A stretch of 18,092 nt of DNA from J134 sp964484045 (GTDB lineage: Bacteria; Pseudomonadota; Alphaproteobacteria; Sphingomonadales; Rhodothalassiaceae): positions 1-18,092 of the forward strand of contig CAZAEP010000021.1 of NCBI GenBank assembly GCA_964484045.1, read 5' to 3'. Positions 1 through 7,794 of the stretch are shown here, one piece after another (the stretch's first letter is position 1; every line of letters starts with the position of its first letter). The notes beneath the pieces are model-generated. The model was not told where the DNA came from, searched no databases, and saw only the letters and a program-made list of their open reading frames with translations. The position numbers and the translations under genes are program-made.

Positions 1-1
1 C

Positions 2-2125
<2,124 letters not shown>

Positions 2126-2135
2126 GAGACGGACG

Positions 2136-2148
2136 CTATCGCCGATAG
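2136..2148. terminator. Short inverted repeat at the metH/vapC convergence
   Basis: CTATC-GCC-GATAG forms a 5-bp stem with a 3-nt loop exactly at the 3' end of vapC and just after the metH stop. It includes the vapC TAG stop. It has no T-run on either side, so a terminator role is only a guess from position. The two genes leave no other room for a terminator, so read-through antisense RNA is plausible. Confidence 0.2.
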
Positions 2149-2504
2149 GGAACGATGATCCCCCCGGCGCCGCGGGGAAAGGCTTTCGTATCCCGCGTGA
2201 TCAGGGGGCAGCCCACCTCTTGCGCGGTTGCCCAGATGATCGCGTCGGGCAAGCGAATATGCTGTGCCCGGCGCAGTCGCACCGCCCGGAGAGCGATGGC
2301 ACCCGAGATGTCGATCCTCTCGAACCGGTCGAGAAACGGATGAATGGCCGTTTCCTCCTCTTCGTCGACGGCACCGACCAGAACCTCCATCCATGTCACA
2401 ATGCTGATCACCGGCACGCTGTAACGCTCGATGGTCTCCCGCGCGGCCTCGATACCGAGGAGGTAGTCGATCAGAATGTTCGTATCGAAGAGGGCATCAG
2501 CCAT
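2136..2504 (-). CDS. vapC: VapC-type PIN-domain ribonuclease toxin
   Basis: 122-residue PIN-domain protein, the usual VapC length. VapC toxins are Mg2+-dependent endoribonucleases that cut tRNA or rRNA when freed from their antitoxin. The acidic active-site set is in place: Asp7 in ALFDTNILIDYLLG, Glu40 in VTWMEVLVG, Asp87 in IRLPDAIIWATA and Asp105 in LITRDTKAF. The ATG at 2504 was chosen because it starts the PIN fold directly and overlaps the vapB stop by 8 bp (ATGGCTGA), the normal coupling for such pairs. Longer in-frame extensions upstream only read through vapB in another frame. The toxin looks intact, with no lost catalytic residue. The target RNA cannot be read from sequence. Confidence 0.9.
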   Translation of the reverse strand: MADALFDTNILIDYLLGIEAARETIERYSVPVISIVTWMEVLVGAVDEEEETAIHPFLDRFERIDISGAIALRAVRLRRAQHIRLPDAIIWATAQEVGCPLITRDTKAFPRGAGGIIVPYRR

Positions 2505-2718
2505 CCCATTCGGCCCGCAGCCGTCGCTGCTCGGTGAGCGCATTCGCCCGGCGTCCACGCCACAGCCCAAAGGCCTCTGCAACGCTCGCTTCGCTCTCTT
2601 TCCGCAGGAACGCCTCCACGGCGCGACGGATGACTTCTGCCCGCGACAGGCGGCGCCGGTGTGCCAGACGGTCGAGCCGGTGGGCCATCTCTTCGGGAAT
2701 GGTCAGGATTGTGCGCAT
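2497..2718 (-). CDS. vapB: VapB-type ribbon-helix-helix antitoxin
   Basis: 73-residue antitoxin for the adjoining PIN toxin. The N-terminal strand (MRTILTIPEEM) followed by two helices (AHRLDRLAHRRRLS and RAEVIRRAVEAFLRKE) is the ribbon-helix-helix DNA-binding pattern of the CopG/VapB type. The C-terminal part (about 42-73) is basic and probably wraps the toxin. Proteins of this kind dimerise, bind an operator at their own promoter and mask the toxin. The ATG at 2718 has no Shine-Dalgarno sequence in front of it; a promoter -10 sits 6 bp upstream instead (separate entry). Its stop overlaps the vapC start. A 19-bp stretch of this gene (2616-2634, coding VIRRAV) recurs outside it at 2803-2821. 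Confidence 0.88.
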   Translation of the reverse strand: MRTILTIPEEMAHRLDRLAHRRRLSRAEVIRRAVEAFLRKESEASVAEAFGLWRGRRANALTEQRRLRAEWDG

Positions 2719-2753
2719 ATTTGATATATAGGCCTGATATCATCCGGGAGCAA
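2719..2753 (-). promoter_or_regulatory. vapBC promoter and candidate operator
   Basis: Read on the minus strand, a -35 TTGCTC (2753-2748), a 17-bp spacer and a -10 TATATA (2730-2725) end 6 bp before the vapB ATG, so the predicted start of transcription is at the A of the ATG (leaderless mRNA). An inverted repeat GATAT-N9-ATATC (2723-2741) covers the -10 and most of the spacer, and TGATATCA (2735-2742) is itself a palindrome. This AT-rich patch stands out from the GC-rich surroundings. Binding by the VapBC complex is inferred from the family habit of autoregulation. Confidence 0.55.
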
Positions 2754-2802
2754 GAGGATTCTCCTGTTTTGGTCAGGAGCCCTGCGGGGCCTGGCAGACC
2801 CG

Positions 2803-2821
2803 CCACGGCGCGACGGATGAC
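2803..2821 (-). repeat. 19-bp exact copy of a vapB segment
   Basis: CCACGGCGCGACGGATGAC occurs at 2616-2634 inside vapB, where it codes for VIRRAV on the minus strand, and again here, 85 bp upstream of the vapB start. The same minus-strand frame here reads GVIRRAVAGLPGP before similarity is lost. It may be the remnant of a second ribbon-helix-helix antitoxin gene or of a local duplication. No intact gene is present in 2742-2869. Confidence 0.5.
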
Positions 2822-2830
2822 GCCGGGGAT

Positions 2831-2864
2831 GCGGCGCCCGGCGCCGCTTTCACGTGCCGGCACG
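2831..2864 (-). terminator. GC-rich hairpin pair just after the TusA-like gene
   Basis: Two stems follow the TusA-like stop: GCGGCGC-CCG-GCGCCGC (2831-2847) and the perfect palindrome CGTGCCGGCACG (2853-2864). In the transcribed direction there is no U-run after them, so they may stabilise or end the mRNA but are not classical intrinsic terminators. A weaker stem CTCCTG-N7-CAGGAG follows at 2761-2779. Confidence 0.3.
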
Positions 2865-2869
2865 GCGCC

Positions 2870-3154
2870 CTAGCAGGCGGCCTCGAGAGGCGGCGGGGCA
2901 GCGAAGGCCGGCGCGAACTCGACCACCGGCTCGCGCTTGCGGGCCGCGATCTGGAAGACGAGCATGCCCTCGACCTCCTGCGCCATGATCAGGCGATGGC
3001 CGCTTTGCCGGCAGAAGGCGGGAAGGTCGGTCACGAGGTCGGGATCGTCGCCGGTCACCTCGAGAATGTCGCCTCCCGGAAGCTCGAGGAGCTTGCGGCG
3101 GATCCTGAGGACCGGGGCGGGGCTCTTGAGGCCTCTTACGTCGAGTCGAGTCAT
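2870..3154 (-). CDS. TusA/SirA-family small protein with catalytic Cys replaced by Ser
   Basis: 94-residue protein of the TusA fold (beta-alpha-beta-alpha-beta-beta), a family that relays persulfide sulfur for tRNA thiolation, molybdenum cofactor and sulfur oxidation. Recognisable blocks are LDVRGLKSPAPVLRIRRKL at 4-22, GDILEVTGDDPDLVTDLPAF at 28-47 and CRQSGHRL at 48-55. The family active site is CPxP; here residues 11-14 are SPAP, codon AGC (plus-strand 3122-3124), one base from a TGC cysteine codon. The conserved second cysteine, Cys48, is kept. The tail (74-94) is Ala/Pro-rich and ends in Cys94. The ATG at 3154 has a GGTGA ribosome site 7 nt upstream. It lies 206 bp downstream of lysS on the same strand. 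Without the cysteine, classic sulfur transfer is doubtful; a structural or divergent role is possible. Confidence 0.75.
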   Translation of the reverse strand: MTRLDVRGLKSPAPVLRIRRKLLELPGGDILEVTGDDPDLVTDLPAFCRQSGHRLIMAQEVEGMLVFQIAARKREPVVEFAPAFAAPPPLEAAC

Positions 3155-3206
3155 GAAGCTGTCACCCGTTGCAAAGCGATATTTTCTTCTGATCGAACAA
3201 AGGAGC

Positions 3207-3221
3207 CCGGCACGGCGCCCT
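3207..3221. repeat. 15-bp direct repeat flanking the TusA-like gene
   Basis: CCGGCACGGCGCCCT is present here, 53 bp upstream of the TusA-like start codon, and again at 2857-2871, where it overlaps that gene's stop codon. The two copies are in the same orientation, 350 bp apart, and bracket the gene. Chance in GC-rich DNA cannot be excluded. Confidence 0.4.
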
Positions 3222-3263
3222 CGTGCACGATCCAGCCTAGCGGCCAAATCTCAACGAGCCCTT

Positions 3264-3326
3264 AATCCGGGATACGAATCCCGATTCCGGACGTCGCCCC
3301 GAAAGCCGCGGATTTCCGCGACTTTC
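3264..3326 (-). other. Two strong hairpins between lysS and the TusA-like gene
   Basis: The 206-bp gap 3155-3360 holds no gene. It has two clear inverted repeats. At 3301-3326 two 12-nt arms (GAAAGCCGCGGA on the left) surround a 2-nt centre; the single mismatch becomes a G-U pair when read as minus-strand RNA, so the structure fits the lysS transcript. At 3264-3286 GGGAT-ACGA-ATCCC is extended by AATC/GATT with one bulged C, and its arms carry two GANTC sites (3276-3280, 3283-3287). Neither stem is followed by a U-run. They could be 3'-end stabilisers, weak terminators or processing sites for lysS mRNA. Confidence 0.45.
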
Positions 3327-3360
3327 CAACCCCGAATTCATGAAAATTTTAGCCAAATGC

Positions 3361-4986
3361 TCAATTTCTCGCGGGCATGGCGCCGGAGTCCTCCGGGGCT
3401 TCGGGGCGCTCGCCGGCGAGCACGCGGCGCAGCATCGCCTTGGTGTTCTCGAGCCCGTAGAGGGCCACGAAACCGCCGAAGCGCGGCCCCTCCGACTGCC
3501 CGAGAAGGGTCTCGTAAAGGGCCCGGAACCAGTCGCGCAGACTGGCGAAGGGCTGCGACTTGCCGGCGGCGTAGACCTCGGCCTGGATGGTCTCCGCGTC
3601 GGCATCCGGAGGCAGCGCCTCGAGGCGCGCGAGAAGATCGGCCATCGCTGCGCGCTCGAGCGCGCTGGGCGCACGATACCGCTTCTTCGGCGCGATGAAA
3701 TCGGCGTAATAGGCGAGCGCGTACGCCATCAGCCGGTCGAGCGCGGGGTGGCTTTCGGGCGTCAGGCCGGGGCGATAGCGCGAGACGAATCCCCACAGGG
3801 CCGCCTTGTCGGGCGCATGGCTCGCGGCGACGAGATTGAGCAGAAGCGCGAAGGAGATCGGCAGGTCGATCTCGGGCACGCGGCCGGCATGGATGTGATA
3901 GGCGGGATTCCTGAGCTGCGCCGCCGGCTCCTCCGCGTGATAGCGGCGAACGCAGGCGAAATAGTCGTCGACGGTCTTCGGGATGACATCGAAATAGAGC
4001 CGCTTCGCCTTGCGCGGCGACTGGTACATGAAGAGCGACAGGCTCTCGGGCGAGGCGTAGCGCAGCCACTCCTCGATGCTGATGCCGTTGCCGCGCGACT
4101 TCGAGATCTTCTCGCCCTTCTCGTCGAGAAAGAGCTCGTAGATGAAGCCTTCCGGCGGACGGCCGCGCAAGATTCGCACGATGCGCGACGACAGCCGCAC
4201 CGAGTCGATCAGATCCTTGCCCGCCATCTCGTAATCGACCGCGAGCGCCCGCCAGCGCATCGCCCAGTCGACCTTCCACTGGCATTTCACGTGCCCGCCG
4301 GTGACCGGCACGGTGACCAGGTCGCCGTCCTCGTCATGAAAGCTGATGGTGCCGGCCTCGGGATCGCGATCGACGAGCGGCACCTGCAGCACCCGCCCCG
4401 TCTTCGGGCTGATGGGCAGGAAGGGCGCGTAGGTGCGGCGACGCTCTTCCCCCAATGTCGGCAGGATCACCTCGATGACCGCATCATAATGGCGCAGGAT
4501 CTCGCGCAGCGTCGCATCGAAGCGCCCCGTGCGATAGCATTCGGTGGCGGACAGGAACTCGTAGTCGAAGCCGAAGCGGTCGAGAAAGGCCCTGAGCCGC
4601 GCATTGTTGTGGGCGGCGAAGCTCTCGTGCGTCCCGAAGGGATCGGGGATCGCCGAGAGGGGCTTGCCGAGATGCGCCGCCACCATCTCCTGATTGGGGA
4701 TGTTGGTCGGTACCTTTCTCAACCCGTCCATGTCGTCGGAAAAGCAGACCAGCCGGGTCGGAATGCCGGAGAGCACGGAAAAGGCGTGGCGCACCATCGA
4801 GGTGCGCACGACCTCGCCGAAGGTCCCCATATGGGGCAGACCCGAGGCGCCGTAGCCGGTCTCGAAAAGGACATGGCCCTTCTCCGGCGGCGCCGTCTCA
4901 TAGCGCTTGAGGAGCTTGCGCGCCTCCTCGAACGGCCAGGCCTTGCTCTCGCGGGCGAGGCGGGCGATGTCGTCCTTCGAATTCAT
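3361..4986 (-). CDS. lysS: Lysyl-tRNA synthetase, class I
   Basis: Charges tRNA-Lys with lysine using ATP. The 541-residue protein is of the class I (archaeal/alphaproteobacterial LysK) type, not the class II LysS of E. coli. The nucleotide-binding signatures are PHMG at 51-54 (HIGH motif, in YGASGLPHMGTFGE) and KISKS at 293-297 (KMSKS motif). The Rossmann core is split by an insertion at about 190-240, and the C-terminal helical anticodon-binding region follows from about 330. ATG 4986 was preferred over ATG 5007 because GGAAGAGC lies directly in front of it and MNSKDDIARLARES matches the usual family start. A good promoter lies 50 bp upstream. It is divergent from gcdH. No second LysRS is in the window. 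Confidence 0.96.
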   Translation of the reverse strand: MNSKDDIARLARESKAWPFEEARKLLKRYETAPPEKGHVLFETGYGASGLPHMGTFGEVVRTSMVRHAFSVLSGIPTRLVCFSDDMDGLRKVPTNIPNQEMVAAHLGKPLSAIPDPFGTHESFAAHNNARLRAFLDRFGFDYEFLSATECYRTGRFDATLREILRHYDAVIEVILPTLGEERRRTYAPFLPISPKTGRVLQVPLVDRDPEAGTISFHDEDGDLVTVPVTGGHVKCQWKVDWAMRWRALAVDYEMAGKDLIDSVRLSSRIVRILRGRPPEGFIYELFLDEKGEKISKSRGNGISIEEWLRYASPESLSLFMYQSPRKAKRLYFDVIPKTVDDYFACVRRYHAEEPAAQLRNPAYHIHAGRVPEIDLPISFALLLNLVAASHAPDKAALWGFVSRYRPGLTPESHPALDRLMAYALAYYADFIAPKKRYRAPSALERAAMADLLARLEALPPDADAETIQAEVYAAGKSQPFASLRDWFRALYETLLGQSEGPRFGGFVALYGLENTKAMLRRVLAGERPEAPEDSGAMPARN

Positions 4987-5034
4987 GCTCTTCCGGTCTG
5001 TCCGCAACGCGCGCTACACAGGGGCGCGGCGGAC

Positions 5035-5063
5035 GGTGTAGGGTGCCCGGGACACGGCGTCAA
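5035..5063 (-). promoter_or_regulatory. lysS promoter (sigma-70 type)
   Basis: On the minus strand TTGACG (5063-5058), 17 bp, then TACACC (5040-5035). The predicted start is near 5028, giving a leader of about 42 nt. An inverted repeat CTACAC-N16-GTGTAG (5014-5041) overlaps the -10 and start region. Confidence 0.5.
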
Positions 5064-5077
5064 CCGCAAGCGCGGGC

Positions 5078-5105
5078 TTGCCGTCTCCCCGCGGCGCGTT
5101 ATTGT
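5078..5105 (+). promoter_or_regulatory. gcdH promoter (sigma-70 type)
   Basis: TTGCCG (5078-5083), 16 bp, then TATTGT (5100-5105). The predicted start near 5112 leaves a short leader with an AAGGA ribosome site before the gcdH ATG. Confidence 0.4.
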
Positions 5106-5135
5106 GGAAATCGGTTTAAGCTTGAAGGAATGACC

Positions 5136-6338
5136 ATGGCAGATGCGACCGGTGCCCGTCACTGGCCGGGAATGGACTGGCAGGACCCCCTTCTTCTCGA
5201 CGACATGCTGAGCGAGGAAGAGCGTCTCGTTCGCGACAGCGCGCGGCAGTTCGCGCGGACACGCCTCCTGCCGCGGGTGATCGAGGCCAATCGGCGCGCG
5301 CATTTCGACCCCGCGATCATGACCGAGATGGGTGCCGCCGGCCTGCTCGGCCCGACCATCGACGGCTATGGCTGCGCCGGCGCCTCATCGGTCGCCTACG
5401 GACTCATCGCGCGCGAGATCGAGGCCGTCGACTCGGGCTACCGCTCGGCGATGAGCGTGCAGTCCTCGCTCGTCATGCACCCGATCGAGGCCTATGGCAG
5501 CGCCGAACAGAAGGACCGCTTCCTGCCCGGCCTCGCAAGAGGCGAGCTCATCGGCTGCTTCGGCCTCACCGAGCCCGATGCGGGGTCCGATCCGGGGTCG
5601 ATGAAGACGCGGGCGAGGAAGGCGCCCGGCGGCTATCGCCTGCAGGGCAGCAAGATGTGGATCACCAATTCGCCGATCGCCGACGTCTTCGTCGTCTGGG
5701 CGAAGAGCGAGGCGCATGACGGGCGCATCCGCGGCTTTCTCCTCGAGAAGGGCATGACGGGGCTTTCGGCGCCGAAGATCGAGGGCAAGATGAGCCTTCG
5801 GGCGTCGGTCACCGGCGAGATCGTGATGGACGACGTGTTCGTGCCCGAAGCGAATCTCCTGCCCCACGCGGAAGGACTCTCCGGCCCCTTCGGCTGCCTC
5901 AACAATGCCCGCTTCGGCATCGCCTGGGGAGCGCTCGGAGCGGCCGAGTTCTGCCTTCACGCGGCACGCGACTACGCCCTCGAACGGCGGGTCTTCGGCA
6001 AGCCGCTGGCGCAGAAGCAGCTCGTGCAGAAGAAGCTCGCCGACATGCTCACCGAGATCACCCTCGGGCTCGTCGCCTGCGTTCGCGCCGGGCGGCTCAA
6101 GGACGAGGGCCGGCTGGCGCCGGAGACCATCTCGCTGCTCAAGCGCAACAGTTGCGGCAAGGCGCTCGAGATCGCCCGCCTGGCGCGCGACATCCTCGGC
6201 GGCAACGGCATCTCGGACGAATATCACGTCATCCGCCATGTGATGAATCTGGAGACCGTGAACACCTATGAGGGCACGCACGACATCCACGCGCTCATCC
6301 TCGGGCGTGCCATCACCGGGCTCGAGGCCTTCACATGA
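5136..6338 (+). CDS. gcdH: Glutaryl-CoA dehydrogenase
   Basis: FAD enzyme that oxidises and decarboxylates glutaryl-CoA to crotonyl-CoA, passing electrons to ETF; it serves lysine, tryptophan and some aromatic-acid breakdown. The 400-residue protein has the acyl-CoA dehydrogenase three-domain layout. GCDH-specific features are YRSAMSVQSSLVMHPIEAYG, which carries the substrate-carboxylate Arg, and GLTEPDAGSDPGSMKTRA in the FAD region. The C-terminal NTYEGTHDIHALILGRAITG has Glu379 as the predicted catalytic base. ATG 5136 was chosen because AAGGA lies 6 nt upstream; ATG 5130 abuts the same site and is less likely, and the far upstream ATG at 5043 adds non-homologous residues. Its TGA overlaps the next gene by ATGA, so the two are co-translated. 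A promoter lies at 5078-5105. Confidence 0.96.
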   Translation: MADATGARHWPGMDWQDPLLLDDMLSEEERLVRDSARQFARTRLLPRVIEANRRAHFDPAIMTEMGAAGLLGPTIDGYGCAGASSVAYGLIAREIEAVDSGYRSAMSVQSSLVMHPIEAYGSAEQKDRFLPGLARGELIGCFGLTEPDAGSDPGSMKTRARKAPGGYRLQGSKMWITNSPIADVFVVWAKSEAHDGRIRGFLLEKGMTGLSAPKIEGKMSLRASVTGEIVMDDVFVPEANLLPHAEGLSGPFGCLNNARFGIAWGALGAAEFCLHAARDYALERRVFGKPLAQKQLVQKKLADMLTEITLGLVACVRAGRLKDEGRLAPETISLLKRNSCGKALEIARLARDILGGNGISDEYHVIRHVMNLETVNTYEGTHDIHALILGRAITGLEAFT

Positions 6339-7102
6339 GCGATGCCGTTCGTCTCGTGCGCGAGGGCGCCGTCGCGCGCATCCTCCTCGATCGCGGCGCG
6401 AAGAGGAACGCCTTCACCTGCGCCATGTGGGCGCGACTCGCCGACCTCCTCGATGCGGCGGCGGCGATGGACCTCCGCCTGCTGCGCCTCGAGAGCGCCG
6501 CGGCGGGCGTCTTCTCCGCCGGCGCCGATCTTGCCGAATTCGCCGCCATGGCGGACGATCGCGAGCTGCGCCGCGCGGGGCGCGACCGGATGCGCCGGGC
6601 GCTCGACATGCTGGCGGCCTTTCCGCGCCCGACGCTGGCCGTCATTTCCGGACCGTGCATGGGCGCCGGACTCGCGCTGGCGGCGGCCTGCGATCTCAGG
6701 ATCGCCGACGCGACGGCGCGCTTCGCGGTGCCGCCGGCAAAGCTCGGGCTTCTCTATATGCAAAGCGATCTCGCGCGCCTCGTCGCGCTCGTCGGCGTCG
6801 CCGAGACCAAGCGCCTCGTCTTCACCGCGCGCACCATCGACGCCGCCGAGGCCCTGCGCATCGGTCTCGTCGAGGAGCGCGTGGCCGCGGGCGAACTCGC
6901 CGATGCGGCCGAACGGCTGAGCGCCGAGATCATCTCCGGCGCGCCCGCGAGCATCGCCGCGATGAAGACCTTCATCGCCCGCGCCGCGGCCGGAAAGGGC
7001 GAGGACGCGGCGAGCCTCGAGGCCTTTCTCGCGGCCTATGACAGCCCCGAATTCGCCGCCGGCCTCGCCGCCTTCCGCCGGCGCCGGCGCGGCTCTTCCT
7101 GA
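6335..7102 (+). CDS. Enoyl-CoA hydratase/isomerase (crotonase) family protein lacking both hydratase glutamates
   Basis: 255-residue crotonase-fold protein. The CoA-thioester oxyanion-hole segments are present: FSAGADLAEF at 60-69 and ISGPCMGAGLALAAACDL at 104-121. The two glutamates that hydrate enoyl-CoA in rat crotonase (GGGCE and QPE) align here with Ala114 (GAGLA) and Pro134 (FAVPPAKLG), so ordinary crotonyl-CoA hydration is unlikely by the known mechanism. Other crotonase-fold activities (isomerase, decarboxylase, thioesterase, C-C hydrolase) remain possible. The 4-bp ATGA overlap with gcdH ties it to glutaryl-CoA or a related acyl-CoA. The tail is Arg-rich (FRRRRRGSS). The alignment was made by eye around unambiguous anchor motifs. 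Confidence 0.85.
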   Translation: MSDAVRLVREGAVARILLDRGAKRNAFTCAMWARLADLLDAAAAMDLRLLRLESAAAGVFSAGADLAEFAAMADDRELRRAGRDRMRRALDMLAAFPRPTLAVISGPCMGAGLALAAACDLRIADATARFAVPPAKLGLLYMQSDLARLVALVGVAETKRLVFTARTIDAAEALRIGLVEERVAAGELADAAERLSAEIISGAPASIAAMKTFIARAAAGKGEDAASLEAFLAAYDSPEFAAGLAAFRRRRRGSS

Positions 7103-7127
7103 CCACCGACGCCGCCCGGCGCGCGGT

Positions 7128-7141
7128 TTGATCCACATCAA
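7128..7141 (+). promoter_or_regulatory. FNR/Anr/FixK-type box upstream of ubiTUV
   Basis: TTGATCCACATCAA is a perfect match to the FNR consensus TTGAT-N4-ATCAA. It lies 26 bp after the crotonase stop and 87 bp before the ubiT start, and is the only such site I saw in the window. If it works as a class II site (centre at -41.5) the start would be near 7176, with the weak -10 TAAGCA at 7165-7170. It fits oxygen-limited activation of the downstream anaerobic ubiquinone genes. Confidence 0.8.
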
Positions 7142-7227
7142 GGTGCGCCGCTCCGACCTGCGCCTAAGCATGTTGGGACATTGCGCGCGACCGGCATGCC
7201 GCTCGCGCCGAACGGGAGTCGCTGTTC

Positions 7228-7794
7228 GTGAGACCGCCTGGACCATCCCCCGCCTTTCCCTTTCGCGGCCTGCCGCTGGCGCTGGCGCAATGGCCGCTCG
7301 ATCGCCTGGTGCGGCGCGTGCTGCACCGGCATCCGCATCTGCTCGCCCGCCTCGGCTGGGAAGAGGCGCGCCTGGTGCTCATCGAGCCCGACGACATGCC
7401 CTTTGCCCTTGCGCTCCACTGCAGTCGCCGCGGCGCGCGTCTCCGCCTCGTTCCGCGCGAGGGGCCGCCGCCGGCCTGCGCCCGCATTCGCGGGCCCTTC
7501 CTCGCGCTGTTCGACCTGCTCATCGGCGCGGACGACGGCGATGCGCAGTTCTTCTCGCGTCGCCTGCGTTTCGCGGGCGACACCGAGGTCGTGCTGGCGC
7601 TGCGCAACGCCATCGACGATGCCGAGCTCGATCCGCTGGCGGATTTTCTGCCGCTGCCGCCGGCGCTGACCCCGCGCGTGCGCCGCGGCCTCGAACGGGC
7701 GGCTCGCCTGGCGAACGCCGCCGCCCGCGATCTCGCCCGCATCGAGCGCCTGCTCGGCCGCGTCGCCGCAGGCAGGGAGGAAAATGCACGATGA
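7228..7794 (+). CDS. ubiT: Anaerobic ubiquinone biosynthesis accessory factor, SCP2 domain
   Basis: 188-residue protein with a single SCP2 lipid-binding domain (about 45-140). The hallmark IRGPFLALFDLLIGADDGDA followed by QFFSRRLRFAGDTE and LALRNAIDD is that of UbiT (YhbT). In E. coli UbiT is needed with UbiU and UbiV for ubiquinone synthesis without O2, probably holding or presenting the isoprenoid intermediate. The start is GTG 7228 with GGGAG about 9 nt upstream; nearby ATGs at 7170 and 7196 are out of frame. The N-terminal FRGLPLALAQWPLDRLVRRVL helix is amphipathic, as expected for a lipid-associated protein. Its TGA overlaps the ubiU ATG (ATGA). Expression is likely set by the FNR-type box upstream. 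Confidence 0.9.
   Translation: MRPPGPSPAFPFRGLPLALAQWPLDRLVRRVLHRHPHLLARLGWEEARLVLIEPDDMPFALALHCSRRGARLRLVPREGPPPACARIRGPFLALFDLLIGADDGDAQFFSRRLRFAGDTEVVLALRNAIDDAELDPLADFLPLPPALTPRVRRGLERAARLANAAARDLARIERLLGRVAAGREENAR

Noticed and set aside
3264..3286. T-arm-like GGGATTCGTATCCC on the minus strand, suggesting a tRNA
   Set aside because: The loop is 4 nt (or 8 nt with a shorter stem), not the 7 nt of a T-arm, and no D-arm, anticodon arm or acceptor stem is found at the right distances.
3340..5133. Long plus-strand open frame (597 codons) opposite lysS
   Set aside because: Shadow of lysS: high third-position GC on the opposite strand keeps it open. The translation resembles no protein family, while lysS shows both class I synthetase motifs.
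5043..5135. Extended N-terminus for glutaryl-CoA dehydrogenase from ATG 5043
   Set aside because: The added 31 residues are not family-like, overlap the promoter, and a good AAGGA site serves ATG 5136.
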